Positions 1 to 8,507 of a DNA stretch of 35,797 bases are shown in pieces. The DNA comes from Methylotenera sp. GTDB taxonomy: Bacteria > Pseudomonadota > Gammaproteobacteria > Burkholderiales > Methylophilaceae. The first letter of the stretch is position 1. Each line of letters starts with the position of its first letter. Location of the stretch: the NCBI GenBank assembly GCA_028688575.1, contig JAQTXW010000022.1, positions 1 through 35,797 of the forward strand, given 5' to 3'. The notes beneath the pieces are model-generated. The model had not been told where the DNA came from, searched no databases, and saw only the letters and a list, made by a program, of their open reading frames with translations. Both the position numbers and the translations under genes were made by a program.

Positions 1-26
1 TTACTAATCAACAAGGGAGTGTTCTG

Positions 27-467
27 ATGAACAGAAGAGAGTTGTTATTGAGCGGTGTTGCGCTTGCCAGCGCAGCAATTGTTGGCAAAGTGCAAGCGGC
101 AGACGGACACGAACATCATCACCAACATGGTGGTGCCGTGAATACTGGCTTAACTGCAGCTACATCGGATTGCATACAAAAAGGACAAGTTTGCCTGAGC
201 CACTGCCTGACTTTGCTAGGGCAGGGCGACAAAGAGATGGCCGCCTGCGCACAAAGCGTAAATCAAATGCTGGCGGTATGTGGCGCATTGCAACAACTGG
301 CCAGCCAAGAGTCTAGTTATTTAAAAAGCCAAGCCAAAATTGCCATGGATATCTGCAAGGAGTGTGAGGACGAGTGTAAGAAACATGCGGATAAGCATGA
401 TACGTGCAAGGCTTGCATGGAGGGTTGTCGGGCCTGTTATAAAGAGTGCAAGAAAATAGCAACATAA
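27..467 (+). CDS. Csp1-like four-helix-bundle copper storage protein
   Basis: Likely an exported cuprous-ion store. Residues 1-24 form a signal peptide with a twin-arginine start (NRRELLLSG) and an AQA-type cleavage region, suggesting Tat export of the folded protein. A His-rich stretch follows (HEHHHQH, about residues 29-35). The remainder is helical with 13 cysteines, many in CxxxC spacing and dense near the C-terminus (CKEC, CKAC, CRAC). Csp1 of methanotrophs is also Tat-exported, lines a four-helix bundle with Cys thiolates, and as I recall has 13 Cys. The start is supported by a strong AAGGGAG ribosome site. No copper chaperone or exporter gene is adjacent. The family call (DUF326/Csp) is fairly firm; copper binding is inferred from the family. 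Confidence 0.85.
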   Translation: MNRRELLLSGVALASAAIVGKVQAADGHEHHHQHGGAVNTGLTAATSDCIQKGQVCLSHCLTLLGQGDKEMAACAQSVNQMLAVCGALQQLASQESSYLKSQAKIAMDICKECEDECKKHADKHDTCKACMEGCRACYKECKKIAT

Positions 468-765
468 GTCTCAGGCCGTTGCGTATTGGTAACCATATGA
501 TCTCGCCAATCTTGCTGCTATGACGTGTGAATAACCAGCCAAAGCAGGTATACCTACGGGTGAGCCCATCGCGGGTATGGCCGTGCAAGATTGGTACTGG
601 AGATCTTGCATATGAGCTTGCCGATTTAGCGGTTTTAGCAAACTGATTGCGGCTGCCGCATATGGGATTACGGTTGATTCCAGACTTTCCATAATTAGGC
701 GGTTTTGCATCAGCTTGCCCAATTTGAATGGAAAATCTGGGTTAAAACTTGAAGTACGTGCGGAG
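468..765. other. Gene-poor stretch with no supported feature
   Basis: About 300 bases between the copper storage gene and the ctpA terminator. An 83-codon minus-strand frame lies here (471-722), but it has no recognisable domain and no convincing ribosome site. CATATG-type words recur, yet I find no clear repeat or RNA. Confidence 0.4.
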
Positions 766-804
766 AATAATCAAGCCGCTTCTAGCGCAGGCGGCTTGAT
801 TATT
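766..804 (-). terminator. Intrinsic terminator of ctpA
   Basis: A perfect 14-bp inverted repeat (AATAATCAAGCCGC at 766-779 against 791-804) with an 11-nt loop lies 10 bp beyond the ctpA stop. Its AT-rich base gives a U-rich 3' side on the minus strand. Confidence 0.8.
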
Positions 805-813
805 AGATTGGCA

Positions 814-2265
814 TTAATCTGCTTTGGCAGCATCTGCCTTAGGTGGCTCAGACTGAATGACAGGTAAACCTTTAAGTAGATTCATCGCTTGCATAAACTG
901 AATGTCATCTTTGCTTGTTGGCTCAATTGGGGCCGCAGGCTCAGCAAATTTCTTTTCATTTATCTTCTCTTTTGAGATGTCTTTTTTAGTGTTACTTGCT
1001 GGTTTTTCAGTCTCTTTGTTTGAAGCATCATTATCTTTAGGATTTGATAAATGCCCAGTTAAATCTGCCTCATGTACGGCATTGGAGTGATCGGTGCCGT
1101 CATCTACGATATAGTCTGGCACAATTCCTTTAGCCTGAATTGAGCGGCCATTTGGCGTAAAGTAGCGAGCAGTCGTGAGCTTGATAGCTGCACCATTATT
1201 CATGGGCATGATGGTTTGTACTGAGCCTTTGCCAAAGCTTTGCGTGCCCAGAACCGCGGCGCGCTTATGATCCTGAAGCGCACCCGCCACGATTTCTGAG
1301 GCTGAGGCTGAGCCGCTGTTGATGAGTACTACCATAGGCACGGTTTTTATATCAGCAGGCAGATCGCGCACGTAGTCGTTCGCAGCCCCTCCGCGCACGT
1401 AGTTTTCTGGCACAGCAGTTAGCTGCATTTTTGAGTCAGGCGCACGACCTTCAGTGTAAACCACCAGCTCACCTTTAGGCAGGAATGCGGCAGACACACC
1501 AACAGCGCCATTTAGCAGCCCACCTGGGTCGTTACGCAAATCTAAAACAAAGCCTTTAAAAGCGCCTTTATTCTCTTCATGCATGGTTTTAATCGCTTTT
1601 GCTAAATCTTCGCCTGTGCGCTCCTGGAACTGCGTGATTCTGGCATAGGCATAACCTGGCTCGGTTAATTTATATTTCACACTCTTACTCTTGATGATGG
1701 CGCGAGTCAGAGTGAATAAAATCGGTTTACTTTCACTTTTGCGTAACACCGTCAATACAATTTTCGTGTCGGGTTTGCCACGCATGCGTTTAACCGCGTC
1801 GTTCAGTGTCATGCCTTTAACTGGCGTTTCATCCAGCTTCACAATCAGGTCGCCACTTTTCAAGCCTGCCGCATAGGCGGGAGAATCTTCAATGGGTGAA
1901 ATGACTTTTACCAAGCCATCTTCCATGCCTACTTCAATCCCTAAGCCGCCGAATTCGCCTTGGGTGGCCACTTGCATATCCTTGAATGCATCTGGATCCA
2001 TATAGGTGGAGTGGGGGTCAAGTCCTGTCAGCATGCCGCTGATGGCTTCAGAGATGAGTTTTTTGTCTTCAACTGGCTCTACGTAATCGGTTTTGATTTT
2101 ACCGAACACTTCCGCAAAGGCGCGCAAATCATCAAGCGGCAACTGAGGTTTGGTGATCTTTTCTGCGACAGCTGAATAAGTGAGGCTTAGCATAAGCCCA
2201 AGAATTAGCCCAGAACCTAATAGTCCGATTTTTGTCAGCCGTTGATGTTTGTTATTTACTTGCAT
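814..2265 (-). CDS. ctpA: Carboxy-terminal processing protease, S41 family
   Basis: Periplasmic serine protease that trims the C-termini of envelope proteins. An N-terminal hydrophobic segment (about residues 12-35) is a signal or anchor. A PDZ domain follows (about 98-180, with GGLGIEVG and the SPAYAAGLKSGD loop), then the S41 catalytic domain. The nucleophile is Ser321 in GSASASEI and the general base is Lys346 in GTQSFGKGS, the 25-residue spacing usual for the CtpA/CtpB group. The Lys/Glu/Ser-rich region from about 395 to 445 is probably a disordered linker; length (483 aa) is normal. It is transcribed alone and ends at a strong hairpin. In many proteobacteria ctpA lies in an envelope or cell-division neighbourhood, not seen here. 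Confidence 0.93.
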   Translation of the reverse strand: MQVNNKHQRLTKIGLLGSGLILGLMLSLTYSAVAEKITKPQLPLDDLRAFAEVFGKIKTDYVEPVEDKKLISEAISGMLTGLDPHSTYMDPDAFKDMQVATQGEFGGLGIEVGMEDGLVKVISPIEDSPAYAAGLKSGDLIVKLDETPVKGMTLNDAVKRMRGKPDTKIVLTVLRKSESKPILFTLTRAIIKSKSVKYKLTEPGYAYARITQFQERTGEDLAKAIKTMHEENKGAFKGFVLDLRNDPGGLLNGAVGVSAAFLPKGELVVYTEGRAPDSKMQLTAVPENYVRGGAANDYVRDLPADIKTVPMVVLINSGSASASEIVAGALQDHKRAAVLGTQSFGKGSVQTIMPMNNGAAIKLTTARYFTPNGRSIQAKGIVPDYIVDDGTDHSNAVHEADLTGHLSNPKDNDASNKETEKPASNTKKDISKEKINEKKFAEPAAPIEPTSKDDIQFMQAMNLLKGLPVIQSEPPKADAAKAD

Positions 2266-2512
2266 GTATGAAAATGTCCCTGCTAAGTTTTAATTATTAA
2301 AATTTCAGTACTCAATTTTGAGCACTTACAGTACTTAGATGCTGTGTTAATTTGGTAAGATAGCGTCTAAGTTATATGCTTTAATTTGGGTTAAGCTTGC
2401 TTTAGCGTAAATTATCAATCACTATGAGTGTTTAATCGTTTTTAAGTTTCAAACTGAAGCCAGCATAATTATTTAATACACATATTAAACGATATCGGTC
2501 AGGACATACAAA

Positions 2513-2806
2513 TTGAGTGAAAATCTTGTGGAAATTAATTATTGCACGCAGTGCCGCTGGTTGTTAAGGGCGGCATGGCTGGCGCAGGAATTATTAACCA
2601 CTTTTGAGCAGGATCTAACAAGTGTTGCATTAAAGCCAGGCACAGGCGGAATTTTTGATATTAAGTTAAATGGGCAATTGATTTTTTCTCGCAAGGAAGC
2701 GGGGCGATTTCCTGAATCAAAAGAAATCAAGCAGATTATCCGCGACCAAATTGACCCTTTACGGGATTTGGGGCACAGCGACAGAGCGCGTGTTACAGAG
2801 AATTAG
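2513..2806 (+). CDS. SelT/SelW/SelH (Rdx) family thioredoxin-like protein
   Basis: Small cytosolic thioredoxin-fold protein of 97 aa. The N-terminus carries EINYCTQCRWLLRAAWLAQELL, the Rdx signature in which CxxC replaces the CxxU of selenoprotein W. Downstream GTGGIFDIKLNG and FSRKEAGRFPESKEIKQ are the conserved strand and FP(D/E)xKxIKQ motifs of the family. The start is TTG, preceded by AGGACA at normal spacing, and translation begins where family homology begins. The substrate is unknown; a thiol redox role is inferred from the fold. No terminator is obvious before the convergent nlpC-like gene. Confidence 0.85.
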   Translation: MSENLVEINYCTQCRWLLRAAWLAQELLTTFEQDLTSVALKPGTGGIFDIKLNGQLIFSRKEAGRFPESKEIKQIIRDQIDPLRDLGHSDRARVTEN

Positions 2807-2846
2807 CCAATTACGATATGATTCAAGACTTAGTTGGCGGCCTTGA

Positions 2847-3404
2847 TTAGTCAGTTGTTTTTGTAGAGTCTATCCGCTGTGCACCGTTATAGCGCTTTTG
2901 CCAATAACTGTTTTGCATGTCTTCCACGCGCACACCGCCTCCGCTGCTCGGTGCATGTATAAAACGATTATTGCCTACATAGATGCCCACATGTGAAAAA
3001 GCCGATTTAAGTGTGTTAAAAAACACTAGGTCACCAGGTTTTAGTTCTTGCTTGGGTATGGTTTTGCCCAGTTGGCTAATCGCACGCGCGCTGTGAGGCA
3101 GGCTTAAACTTGTCGCCTGCTGATAAACATAGCGCACAAAACCACTGCAATCAAAGCCTGATTCAGGCGAGTTGCCGCCATATTGGTAACGTACACCCGT
3201 TAAACTAAGCGCGTTTAATAATACTTCGCGCGCCTGCTCTGGCCATGAGAGCTCATCAACTTGCGCGGTTGCTGGAGAGGTTATTGCAGGTTCATTTTCC
3301 ACGGTTGCGGGCATTGCGGGAGCCGCAGCGCAGGACACGCTCAACAGAGCTAACAAGGTGCATAGCGCACTGCGTATTAAAGAAAATCCAAACATGGGTC
3401 TCAT
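2847..3404 (-). CDS. NlpC/P60 (C40) peptidoglycan endopeptidase lipoprotein
   Basis: Predicted outer-membrane lipoprotein that cleaves cell-wall peptides. The N-terminus from this ATG has a hydrophobic signal ending in a lipobox-like LSVSC. After a linker, the NlpC/P60 domain covers the C-terminal two thirds: the catalytic Cys in GFDCSGFVRYVY, the His in FSHVGIYVG, and the third polar site in NRFIHAPSSGG. It resembles the Spr/MepS type in size (about 185 aa). A longer form starting at TTG 3431 is possible but would put nine residues ahead of the signal peptide; neither start has a strong ribosome site. It is divergent from the helicase gene at 3484 and may share its promoter region. Confidence 0.88.
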   Translation of the reverse strand: MRPMFGFSLIRSALCTLLALLSVSCAAAPAMPATVENEPAITSPATAQVDELSWPEQAREVLLNALSLTGVRYQYGGNSPESGFDCSGFVRYVYQQATSLSLPHSARAISQLGKTIPKQELKPGDLVFFNTLKSAFSHVGIYVGNNRFIHAPSSGGGVRVEDMQNSYWQKRYNGAQRIDSTKTTD

Positions 3405-3483
3405 TATAATTAACTTACTTAAAACGGCCAAACTTCTTAATTTTTAAAGTCTAGATATGCAAGTCATGGGATAATCTTAGCGT

Positions 3484-5427
3484 ATGAGTGAATATAATAT
3501 CCGTCATGTTTTTGAAAAAGACGGCATTTTAGCCAGCTATATTGATGGCTATCATGCGCGTAGCCAACAGGTTGAAATGGCGCAGGCCATTGCCGATGCC
3601 ATTACACATAACAGCTTGCTGGTTGCGGAGGCTGGCACTGGTACGGGTAAAACTTTCGCATATTTGGTGCCAGCTTTACTGATGGGTGGAAAAGTGATTA
3701 TTTCCACGGGGACCAAAAATCTGCAGGATCAGCTTTATAACCGCGATTTACCCAATATACGCGATGCGTTAAAAGTACCTGTCACCGTAGCGATGTTAAA
3801 AGGGCGTGCAAACTATGTGTGCCATTATCACTTGGCGCGTGCCGAGAATGAGGGAAGATTTACCACGCGTGAAGATGCAAAATACGTGCACATCATCAAA
3901 AATTTTGCAGAAAACAGCAAAACGGGTGATAAAAGCGAGTTAAATACAGTCCCTGAAAATGCGGCGGTTTGGGCAAGTGTGACTTCTACTCGTGATAACT
4001 GCATTGGTGGTGATTGCAATTTCTATAAAGAATGCTTTGTGATGGATGCGCGCAAACTGGCGCTTGCGGCCGATGTGGTAGTGGTGAATCATCATCTGTT
4101 TTTTGCCGATGTAATGCTGCGAGATGAAGGCGTGGCCGAATTGCTGCCGAGTGCCAATACCGTGATTTTTGATGAGGCACACCAACTGCCAGAAGTGGCA
4201 GGTTTGTTTTTCGGTGAAGATGTTTCCACCAGCCAGTTGATTGAGCTGGCACGTGATTGTACTGCGGCACATTTGAGTTTGGCTAAAGATTGCGTCGCGT
4301 TGGGCGAGGCAATTCCTTTGTTAGAAAAAGCCTGCAAAGACTTCAGGCTGGTTTTTGCTTATGAGGGCTCGCGTATGCCCGTGCAAAAAGCGCTGGCTTT
4401 AAATGGTTTTCAGGCAGCCTACGACCATATGTTAAAGCAATTACAAAGTCTTGCCGCAGCCCTTGAATCGCAAGCAGCCCGCGACCCGCTATTGGAAAAG
4501 TGCTGGCAGCGCAGCATGGGGTTGTCAGATTTGCTGAGTCGTTGGCAGATGGCTGAAAACAATAATCTGGTGCGCTGGGTGGAGGTGTTTACGCAGTCGG
4601 TGCAGTTGCATGCGACGCCACTGAGCGTGGCAGAGGGGTTTGGCAAACAAATAAACGCACAGCCGCGCGCCTGGGTTTTTACCTCAGCGACCTTGGCGGT
4701 AAGAAATGATTTTAGTCACTATTTGGCGCAAATGGGTTTGCAGGCCGCACAGACCGCCTCATGGCAAAGCCCATTTAATTATCAGGAGCAGGCATTGTTT
4801 TATGTGCCACCAGATATGCCAGACCCCAATAGCCCAGACTACACCCGCAGTGTGGTTGCAGCCGCACTACCTGTATTGCAGGCAAGTGGTGGCAGGGCGT
4901 TTGTGCTTTCTACCAGCTTACGTGCCATGCGAGAGATACATGCTTTGCTTAAAGAGACTTTTGCCGAGAACGGTATTGAAAGCCCGTTGTTGCTGCAGGG
5001 GGATAGTTCACGCACCGAGTTGCTGGAGCGTTTTCGCAAATTGGGCAATGCCGTTTTGGTGGGCAGCCAAAGTTTTTGGGAGGGTGTCGATGTGCGCGGT
5101 GAAGCGCTGAGTGTGGTGATTATTGATAAATTGCCGTTTGCACCGCCTGATGATCCTGTGTTATCAGCGCGGGTGGATAAACTCAACGCCGAAGGTAAAA
5201 ATGCCTTTATGGAGTATCAGTTGCCGTATTCAGTGATTACCCTCAAACAAGGTGCAGGGCGGCTGATACGTGATGAAAATGACCGAGGCGTGTTAATGAT
5301 TTGCGACCCACGCCTTATCACCAAAGCTTATGGCAAAAGAATCTGGCAGAGTCTGCCACCGTTTAAGCGCACGCGTGAATTAGTCGATGTGCAGGCGTTT
5401 TTTGAGCATACGAATCAATTAAGCTGA
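3484..5427 (+). CDS. DinG/YoaA-family XPD-like ATP-dependent DNA helicase
   Basis: 5'-3' superfamily 2 helicase with an iron-sulfur domain. Walker A is AEAGTGTGKT (residues 48-57) and the DEAH box is at 230-233. The four likely Fe-S cysteines are Cys113 (YVCHYH), Cys173, Cys178 and Cys184 (CIGGDCNFYKEC). C-terminal helicase motifs include LVGSQSFWEGVDVRGE and QGAGRLIRDENDRG. At 647 aa and without a nuclease domain it matches YoaA/DinG of proteobacteria, which repair blocked forks and R-loops; YoaA works with HolC in E. coli. This is interesting next to the HolD-like gene about 1.7 kb downstream. The stop overlaps the start of arfB by one base (TGATG), so the two are probably translationally coupled. 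Confidence 0.9.
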   Translation: MSEYNIRHVFEKDGILASYIDGYHARSQQVEMAQAIADAITHNSLLVAEAGTGTGKTFAYLVPALLMGGKVIISTGTKNLQDQLYNRDLPNIRDALKVPVTVAMLKGRANYVCHYHLARAENEGRFTTREDAKYVHIIKNFAENSKTGDKSELNTVPENAAVWASVTSTRDNCIGGDCNFYKECFVMDARKLALAADVVVVNHHLFFADVMLRDEGVAELLPSANTVIFDEAHQLPEVAGLFFGEDVSTSQLIELARDCTAAHLSLAKDCVALGEAIPLLEKACKDFRLVFAYEGSRMPVQKALALNGFQAAYDHMLKQLQSLAAALESQAARDPLLEKCWQRSMGLSDLLSRWQMAENNNLVRWVEVFTQSVQLHATPLSVAEGFGKQINAQPRAWVFTSATLAVRNDFSHYLAQMGLQAAQTASWQSPFNYQEQALFYVPPDMPDPNSPDYTRSVVAAALPVLQASGGRAFVLSTSLRAMREIHALLKETFAENGIESPLLLQGDSSRTELLERFRKLGNAVLVGSQSFWEGVDVRGEALSVVIIDKLPFAPPDDPVLSARVDKLNAEGKNAFMEYQLPYSVITLKQGAGRLIRDENDRGVLMICDPRLITKAYGKRIWQSLPPFKRTRELVDVQAFFEHTNQLS

Positions 5428-5825
5428 TGATTTTTATCTCGGAAACTGAATACGAACTAACGGCTATCCGCGCTCAGGGCGCAGGTGGGCAAAACGTGAA
5501 CAAAGTGTCGAGTGCGATTCATTTGCGTTTTGATATTTATGCGTCGTCATTAAGTGACTGGCTCAAAGAACGCTTGCTGCACCTCAAGGATAACCGTATC
5601 AATGCAGAGGGTGTTTTGGTATTAAAGGCGCAGCAGTACCGCACGCAGGAAGCTAACAAAAGAGATGCTGTTAAACGCTTGCATGAGATTGTGAATGCGG
5701 CCAATCAGGCTAAACCCACGCGCTATGCTACGCGGCCAAGTTGGAGTGCAAATAAACGCAGACTGGAAAGTAAAACGCAACGCGGGCATATTAAACAATT
5801 ACGTGGCAAAATAGCGGCTGAATAA
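5427..5825 (+). CDS. arfB: Alternative ribosome-rescue factor ArfB (peptidyl-tRNA hydrolase)
   Basis: Releases nascent peptides from ribosomes stalled on broken mRNAs. It has a release-factor domain 3 with the catalytic GGQ at residues 20-22 (RAQGAGGQNVNKVSSA), and the basic C-terminal tail (about 105-132, rich in R and K) that family members place in the empty mRNA channel. Length (132 aa) matches ArfB/YaeJ rather than RF1/RF2, and the codon-recognition domains are absent. Translation is coupled to the helicase gene upstream. A hairpin follows the stop by about 75 bases. Confidence 0.92.
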   Translation: MIFISETEYELTAIRAQGAGGQNVNKVSSAIHLRFDIYASSLSDWLKERLLHLKDNRINAEGVLVLKAQQYRTQEANKRDAVKRLHEIVNAANQAKPTRYATRPSWSANKRRLESKTQRGHIKQLRGKIAAE

Positions 5826-5899
5826 GCAGCGTTCTGATTTTCCGCGGTGTCAGGTTTATGCTTTGCGTTCAAGATGAGTAGTATCGAATGTTAAACATC

Positions 5900-5917
5900 G
5901 CCATATGCTGATATGGC
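5900..5917. other. Hairpin between arfB and tsaB
   Basis: GCCATAT at 5900-5906 pairs perfectly with ATATGGC at 5911-5917 around a 4-nt loop, followed by only three T residues. It may be a weak terminator for arfB or an mRNA structure ahead of tsaB. Confidence 0.35.
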
Positions 5918-5965
5918 TTTGGCAGCGGCGCATGTGGCGCAATGAGAACGATGCAGAATTGGAAT

Positions 5966-6655
5966 ATGAATTTACTAGCTTTTGACACTTCTACAGAATA
6001 TTTATCACTGGCAGTGATGCGTGGTGAGGCTGTTTATCGCTTTGATTGTCTGGCAGGGCAATCGCATTCTCAGTTGATTCTCCCGCAAATTCAGTTGCTG
6101 CTGGATGAGGTCAGATTATCATTGCAGGAGTTGCAAGGTGTAGCTTTTGGTGCAGGGCCAGGCTCTTTTACTGGCGTGCGAATTGCTGCTGGCGTTGCGC
6201 AAGGCTTGGCCTTTGGTGCAAATATACCTGTATTAGGCGTATGCACATTATTGGCCTTGGCTGAGGCCTCTGGCAAAAATAAAGTAATCGCCTGCTTAGA
6301 TGCGCGCATGGGAGAGGTTTATCATGCGGCTTACGAAAAAATTTCCAATCAGTGGCAGGTGGTGAGCGCGCCTGGATTATACAAACCCAATGCAGTGCCT
6401 CAGCTAGTTGCGGAGGGGTGGGCGGGTGCTGGCAGTGGCTGGCAGACTCATTCTGTAGCGTTAAGCCTAGCCTATCAAGGCCAGCTGGAGATGCTGTTGC
6501 CTGAGTTACTTCCTAGTGCTGGCGCTGTCCTGAGTTTGACTTACCCTGATTTCGAGCGTGGTGAGGGTAAGGCCGCCTATGATGCCTTGCCAATCTACAT
6601 ACGCAATCGGGTTGCGCTAAAAACTGCAGAGCGTGTGCAAGGCTTGAAGCTATGA
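5966..6655 (+). CDS. tsaB: tRNA threonylcarbamoyladenosine biosynthesis protein TsaB
   Basis: Non-catalytic partner of TsaD in making t6A37 on ANN-decoding tRNAs. The N-terminus NLLAFDTSTEYLSLAV is the ASKHA-fold start of the family, followed by GQSHSQLILPQI and GAGPGSFTGVRIAAGVAQGLAF. The ATG at 5966 is chosen because TsaB proteins begin directly with this strand; ATGs at 5942 and 5951 would add eight or five extra residues. The stop overlaps rimI by 4 bases (ATGA). The tsaB-rimI order is common in beta- and gammaproteobacteria. Confidence 0.92.
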   Translation: MNLLAFDTSTEYLSLAVMRGEAVYRFDCLAGQSHSQLILPQIQLLLDEVRLSLQELQGVAFGAGPGSFTGVRIAAGVAQGLAFGANIPVLGVCTLLALAEASGKNKVIACLDARMGEVYHAAYEKISNQWQVVSAPGLYKPNAVPQLVAEGWAGAGSGWQTHSVALSLAYQGQLEMLLPELLPSAGAVLSLTYPDFERGEGKAAYDALPIYIRNRVALKTAERVQGLKL

Positions 6656-7119
6656 GTGCAGTCAGGCATGATGAATCGGTTTATGGATTTCGGCCTATGC
6701 TGGAACAGGATTTAGAGGCCGTTATGGCTATAGAGCCACACATTTATTCACATCCATGGACACGCGGCAACTTTAATGACTCGCTCAAATCTGGGCATAT
6801 TGCACAAGTGCTTGAGCATCATACTGTTTTGATGGGATATTCTTTGGTGATGATGGTGCTGGATGAGGCACACTTGCTCAATTTAAGCATCGCTAAACAT
6901 TATCAGAAGCAGGGGCTGGGGCGGTTTTTGCTGGAGCACATGATACAACTGGCCAAGTGTGCTGGTGCGGCGAATATGTTTCTCGAAGTGCGGCCGAGTA
7001 ATGTTTCTGCCATCGCCTTGTATGAAAATGTCGGGTTTAACGAGATGGCCATACGCAAAGCTTATTATCCCGCACATAATGGGCGTGAGGATGCCGTGCT
7101 GATGGGGTTGGCCTTATGA
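6652..7119 (+). CDS. rimI: Ribosomal protein S18 alanine N-acetyltransferase
   Basis: GNAT-family enzyme that acetylates the N-terminal Ala of ribosomal protein S18. GNAT motifs are visible: MVLDEAHLLNLSIAKHYQKQGLG, with the acetyl-CoA-binding QxxGxG variant, then RPSNVSAIALYENVGF and the C-terminal RKAYYPAHNGREDAVLM, which is very typical of RimI. Length (155 aa) is normal. It overlaps tsaB upstream and the HolD/UDG-like gene downstream (ATGATGA), so the three form one operon. Confidence 0.93.
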   Translation: MSAVRHDESVYGFRPMLEQDLEAVMAIEPHIYSHPWTRGNFNDSLKSGHIAQVLEHHTVLMGYSLVMMVLDEAHLLNLSIAKHYQKQGLGRFLLEHMIQLAKCAGAANMFLEVRPSNVSAIALYENVGFNEMAIRKAYYPAHNGREDAVLMGLAL

Positions 7120-7763
7120 TGACGCGTGAAGATATGCTACAGGAGCTAGAGTTGCTACCTGTTTGGTCGCAGCGCTTGCCATTGCCCAAGCCCGTGCTAG
7201 GTGCTGCGCTTTCGTCGTTCAGTCAAGCTGCAGTGCAAACGGCCCAATCTGTCTTGATCGATTCCACCGTGGTTGAAGGTGCAGCGCACACCTTGGAATC
7301 GTCAGTGACTTTGACGGCAGCGTCTGCGATACCCGTTGAGACAACACCTCAAGCATCAGTAACGCTACGCCTGCTGGTGAGTGACTCTGCCGAGTTTTCG
7401 TTTTTACTTTCAGGCTCTTTAGAAGATGCTGACCTGCTGGCGTTGGAAACATTGTTACAGAATATATTTAAAGCCATGAAAGTAGTGTGTCACCAAGATG
7501 TGCGCAATGCCAGTGTGCAGCAACTGCAAGATAGTGCTGGCAAGGTCATTGTTGTCATGGGCGAGGCTGCGGCAAATATATTGTTGGGTCAGTCTCGGAC
7601 ATTAGAAGATTGGCGTAGCATTCAAAAACAACAGCAACTTGCATATCAAGGCATGCCTGTCGTTGTGACTTATCACCCACTGCATTTATTGCAGAATTTG
7701 TCAGATAAGACCAAGGCCTGGGCAGACTTATGTAGGGCTAAAAAAATCCTGCAGGATATTTAG
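7116..7763 (+). CDS. HolD (Pol III psi)-like protein with a UDG-like C-terminus
   Basis: I do not know this gene by name; two resemblances can be seen. The N-terminus (LQELELLPVWSQRLP, about residues 10-24) resembles the E. coli psi clamp-loader peptide LQQLGITQWSLRRP, and holD is the neighbour of rimI in E. coli. The C-terminal half (about 150-215) has KVIVVMGEAAANILLG and VVTYHPLHLLQNLSDKTKAWADL, like the closing motifs of family 4/5 uracil-DNA glycosylases. However, the GE(A/P)PG catalytic motif and the Fe-S cysteines are missing, so glycosylase activity is unlikely. Residues 25-90 are low-complexity and Ala/Ser/Thr-rich, probably a linker. My best guess is a psi subunit analogue built on a dead UDG fold. 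It may start at either ATG (7116 or 7119) and overlaps rimI. Confidence 0.6.
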   Translation: MMTREDMLQELELLPVWSQRLPLPKPVLGAALSSFSQAAVQTAQSVLIDSTVVEGAAHTLESSVTLTAASAIPVETTPQASVTLRLLVSDSAEFSFLLSGSLEDADLLALETLLQNIFKAMKVVCHQDVRNASVQQLQDSAGKVIVVMGEAAANILLGQSRTLEDWRSIQKQQQLAYQGMPVVVTYHPLHLLQNLSDKTKAWADLCRAKKILQDI

Positions 7764-7788
7764 CCGATTGTATTCAAGAGCTTTTAAA

Positions 7789-8418
7789 ATGCGTTTCTGT
7801 ATATCTGTTTTAGTATTTATTTTTTCTGCCCAGGTGCATGCTGCGATGGACGATATCAATCGTATTTATCGTCAGCAGCCCATGCTAAATGCGTTTGATG
7901 TCTGCTTGGGCGGTGGATGTGTAGAGGTTAAGCGTGTTGCCATACTTGATGCTGAGTGGCAGCGTGTTGAGCGGCTATTTGTAGGTGTTGACGGGAGTGC
8001 GGAGCTGGAGCGCCAGCAAATCGCCTTAGCAATAGGTGAGTTGGAGAAAATTGTCGGTGCAAAGATTGGGTCAGCGTCTGATCGGGCAGGCACATTTGGT
8101 AATGCTGACTTTCCTAATCAGCAGGATTGTAATGATGAAGCCATTAACAGCACCACTTATATGCGCCTGATGCGCAAAGCAGGATTGATTCAATTACACG
8201 CGATTGAAGACATGCGCACCCGAAACTTCTTTTTTTCTGGATGGCCGCATAGCACAGCCGTGATACACGAAATCAGAACAGGCGAGCGATACGCGGTTGA
8301 TAGCTGGTTTTATGATAACGGCTTTCCTGCCACAATCGTGCCGTTTGCATTGTGGAAGTCAGGTTACATTCCCGAAGACAGTCCAGTTGTAAAGTCTTCA
8401 GCCAAGGCCAAGCCTTAA
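7789..8418 (+). CDS. Exported protein of unknown function
   Basis: I do not recognise this family. From the ATG at 7789 there is a clear signal peptide (MRFCISVLVFIFSAQVHA, then AMDD), so the product is periplasmic; a TTG at 7768 would only add residues before it. The mature part has two Cys-containing stretches (FDVCLGGGC and NQQDCNDE), a conserved-looking DCNDEAINSTTYMRLM segment, and FFFSGWPHSTAVIHEIRTGERYAVDSWFYDNG. The Cys, His and Asp arrangement (DCNDEA, PHSTAVI, AVDSWF) is reminiscent of a transglutaminase/cysteine-peptidase-like fold, but this is only a suggestion. It starts 26 bases after the preceding operon and may be co-transcribed. Confidence 0.65.
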   Translation: MRFCISVLVFIFSAQVHAAMDDINRIYRQQPMLNAFDVCLGGGCVEVKRVAILDAEWQRVERLFVGVDGSAELERQQIALAIGELEKIVGAKIGSASDRAGTFGNADFPNQQDCNDEAINSTTYMRLMRKAGLIQLHAIEDMRTRNFFFSGWPHSTAVIHEIRTGERYAVDSWFYDNGFPATIVPFALWKSGYIPEDSPVVKSSAKAKP

Positions 8419-8507
8419 AGCGAATGCTTGTCGTAATAACTAATACTGACTAACGTGCTGATTAACGGTAAAATTCAATTTTTACTTAGCTTGAATACAA
8501 TCACACT

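Noticed and set aside
471-722. An 83-codon minus-strand frame between the copper protein and ctpA
   Set aside because: No ribosome site, no domain and no signal peptide; composition looks random.
7116-7763. Calling the rimI-adjacent gene an active uracil-DNA glycosylase
   Set aside because: The C-terminal motif fits, but the GE(A/P)PG catalytic motif and Fe-S cysteines are absent.
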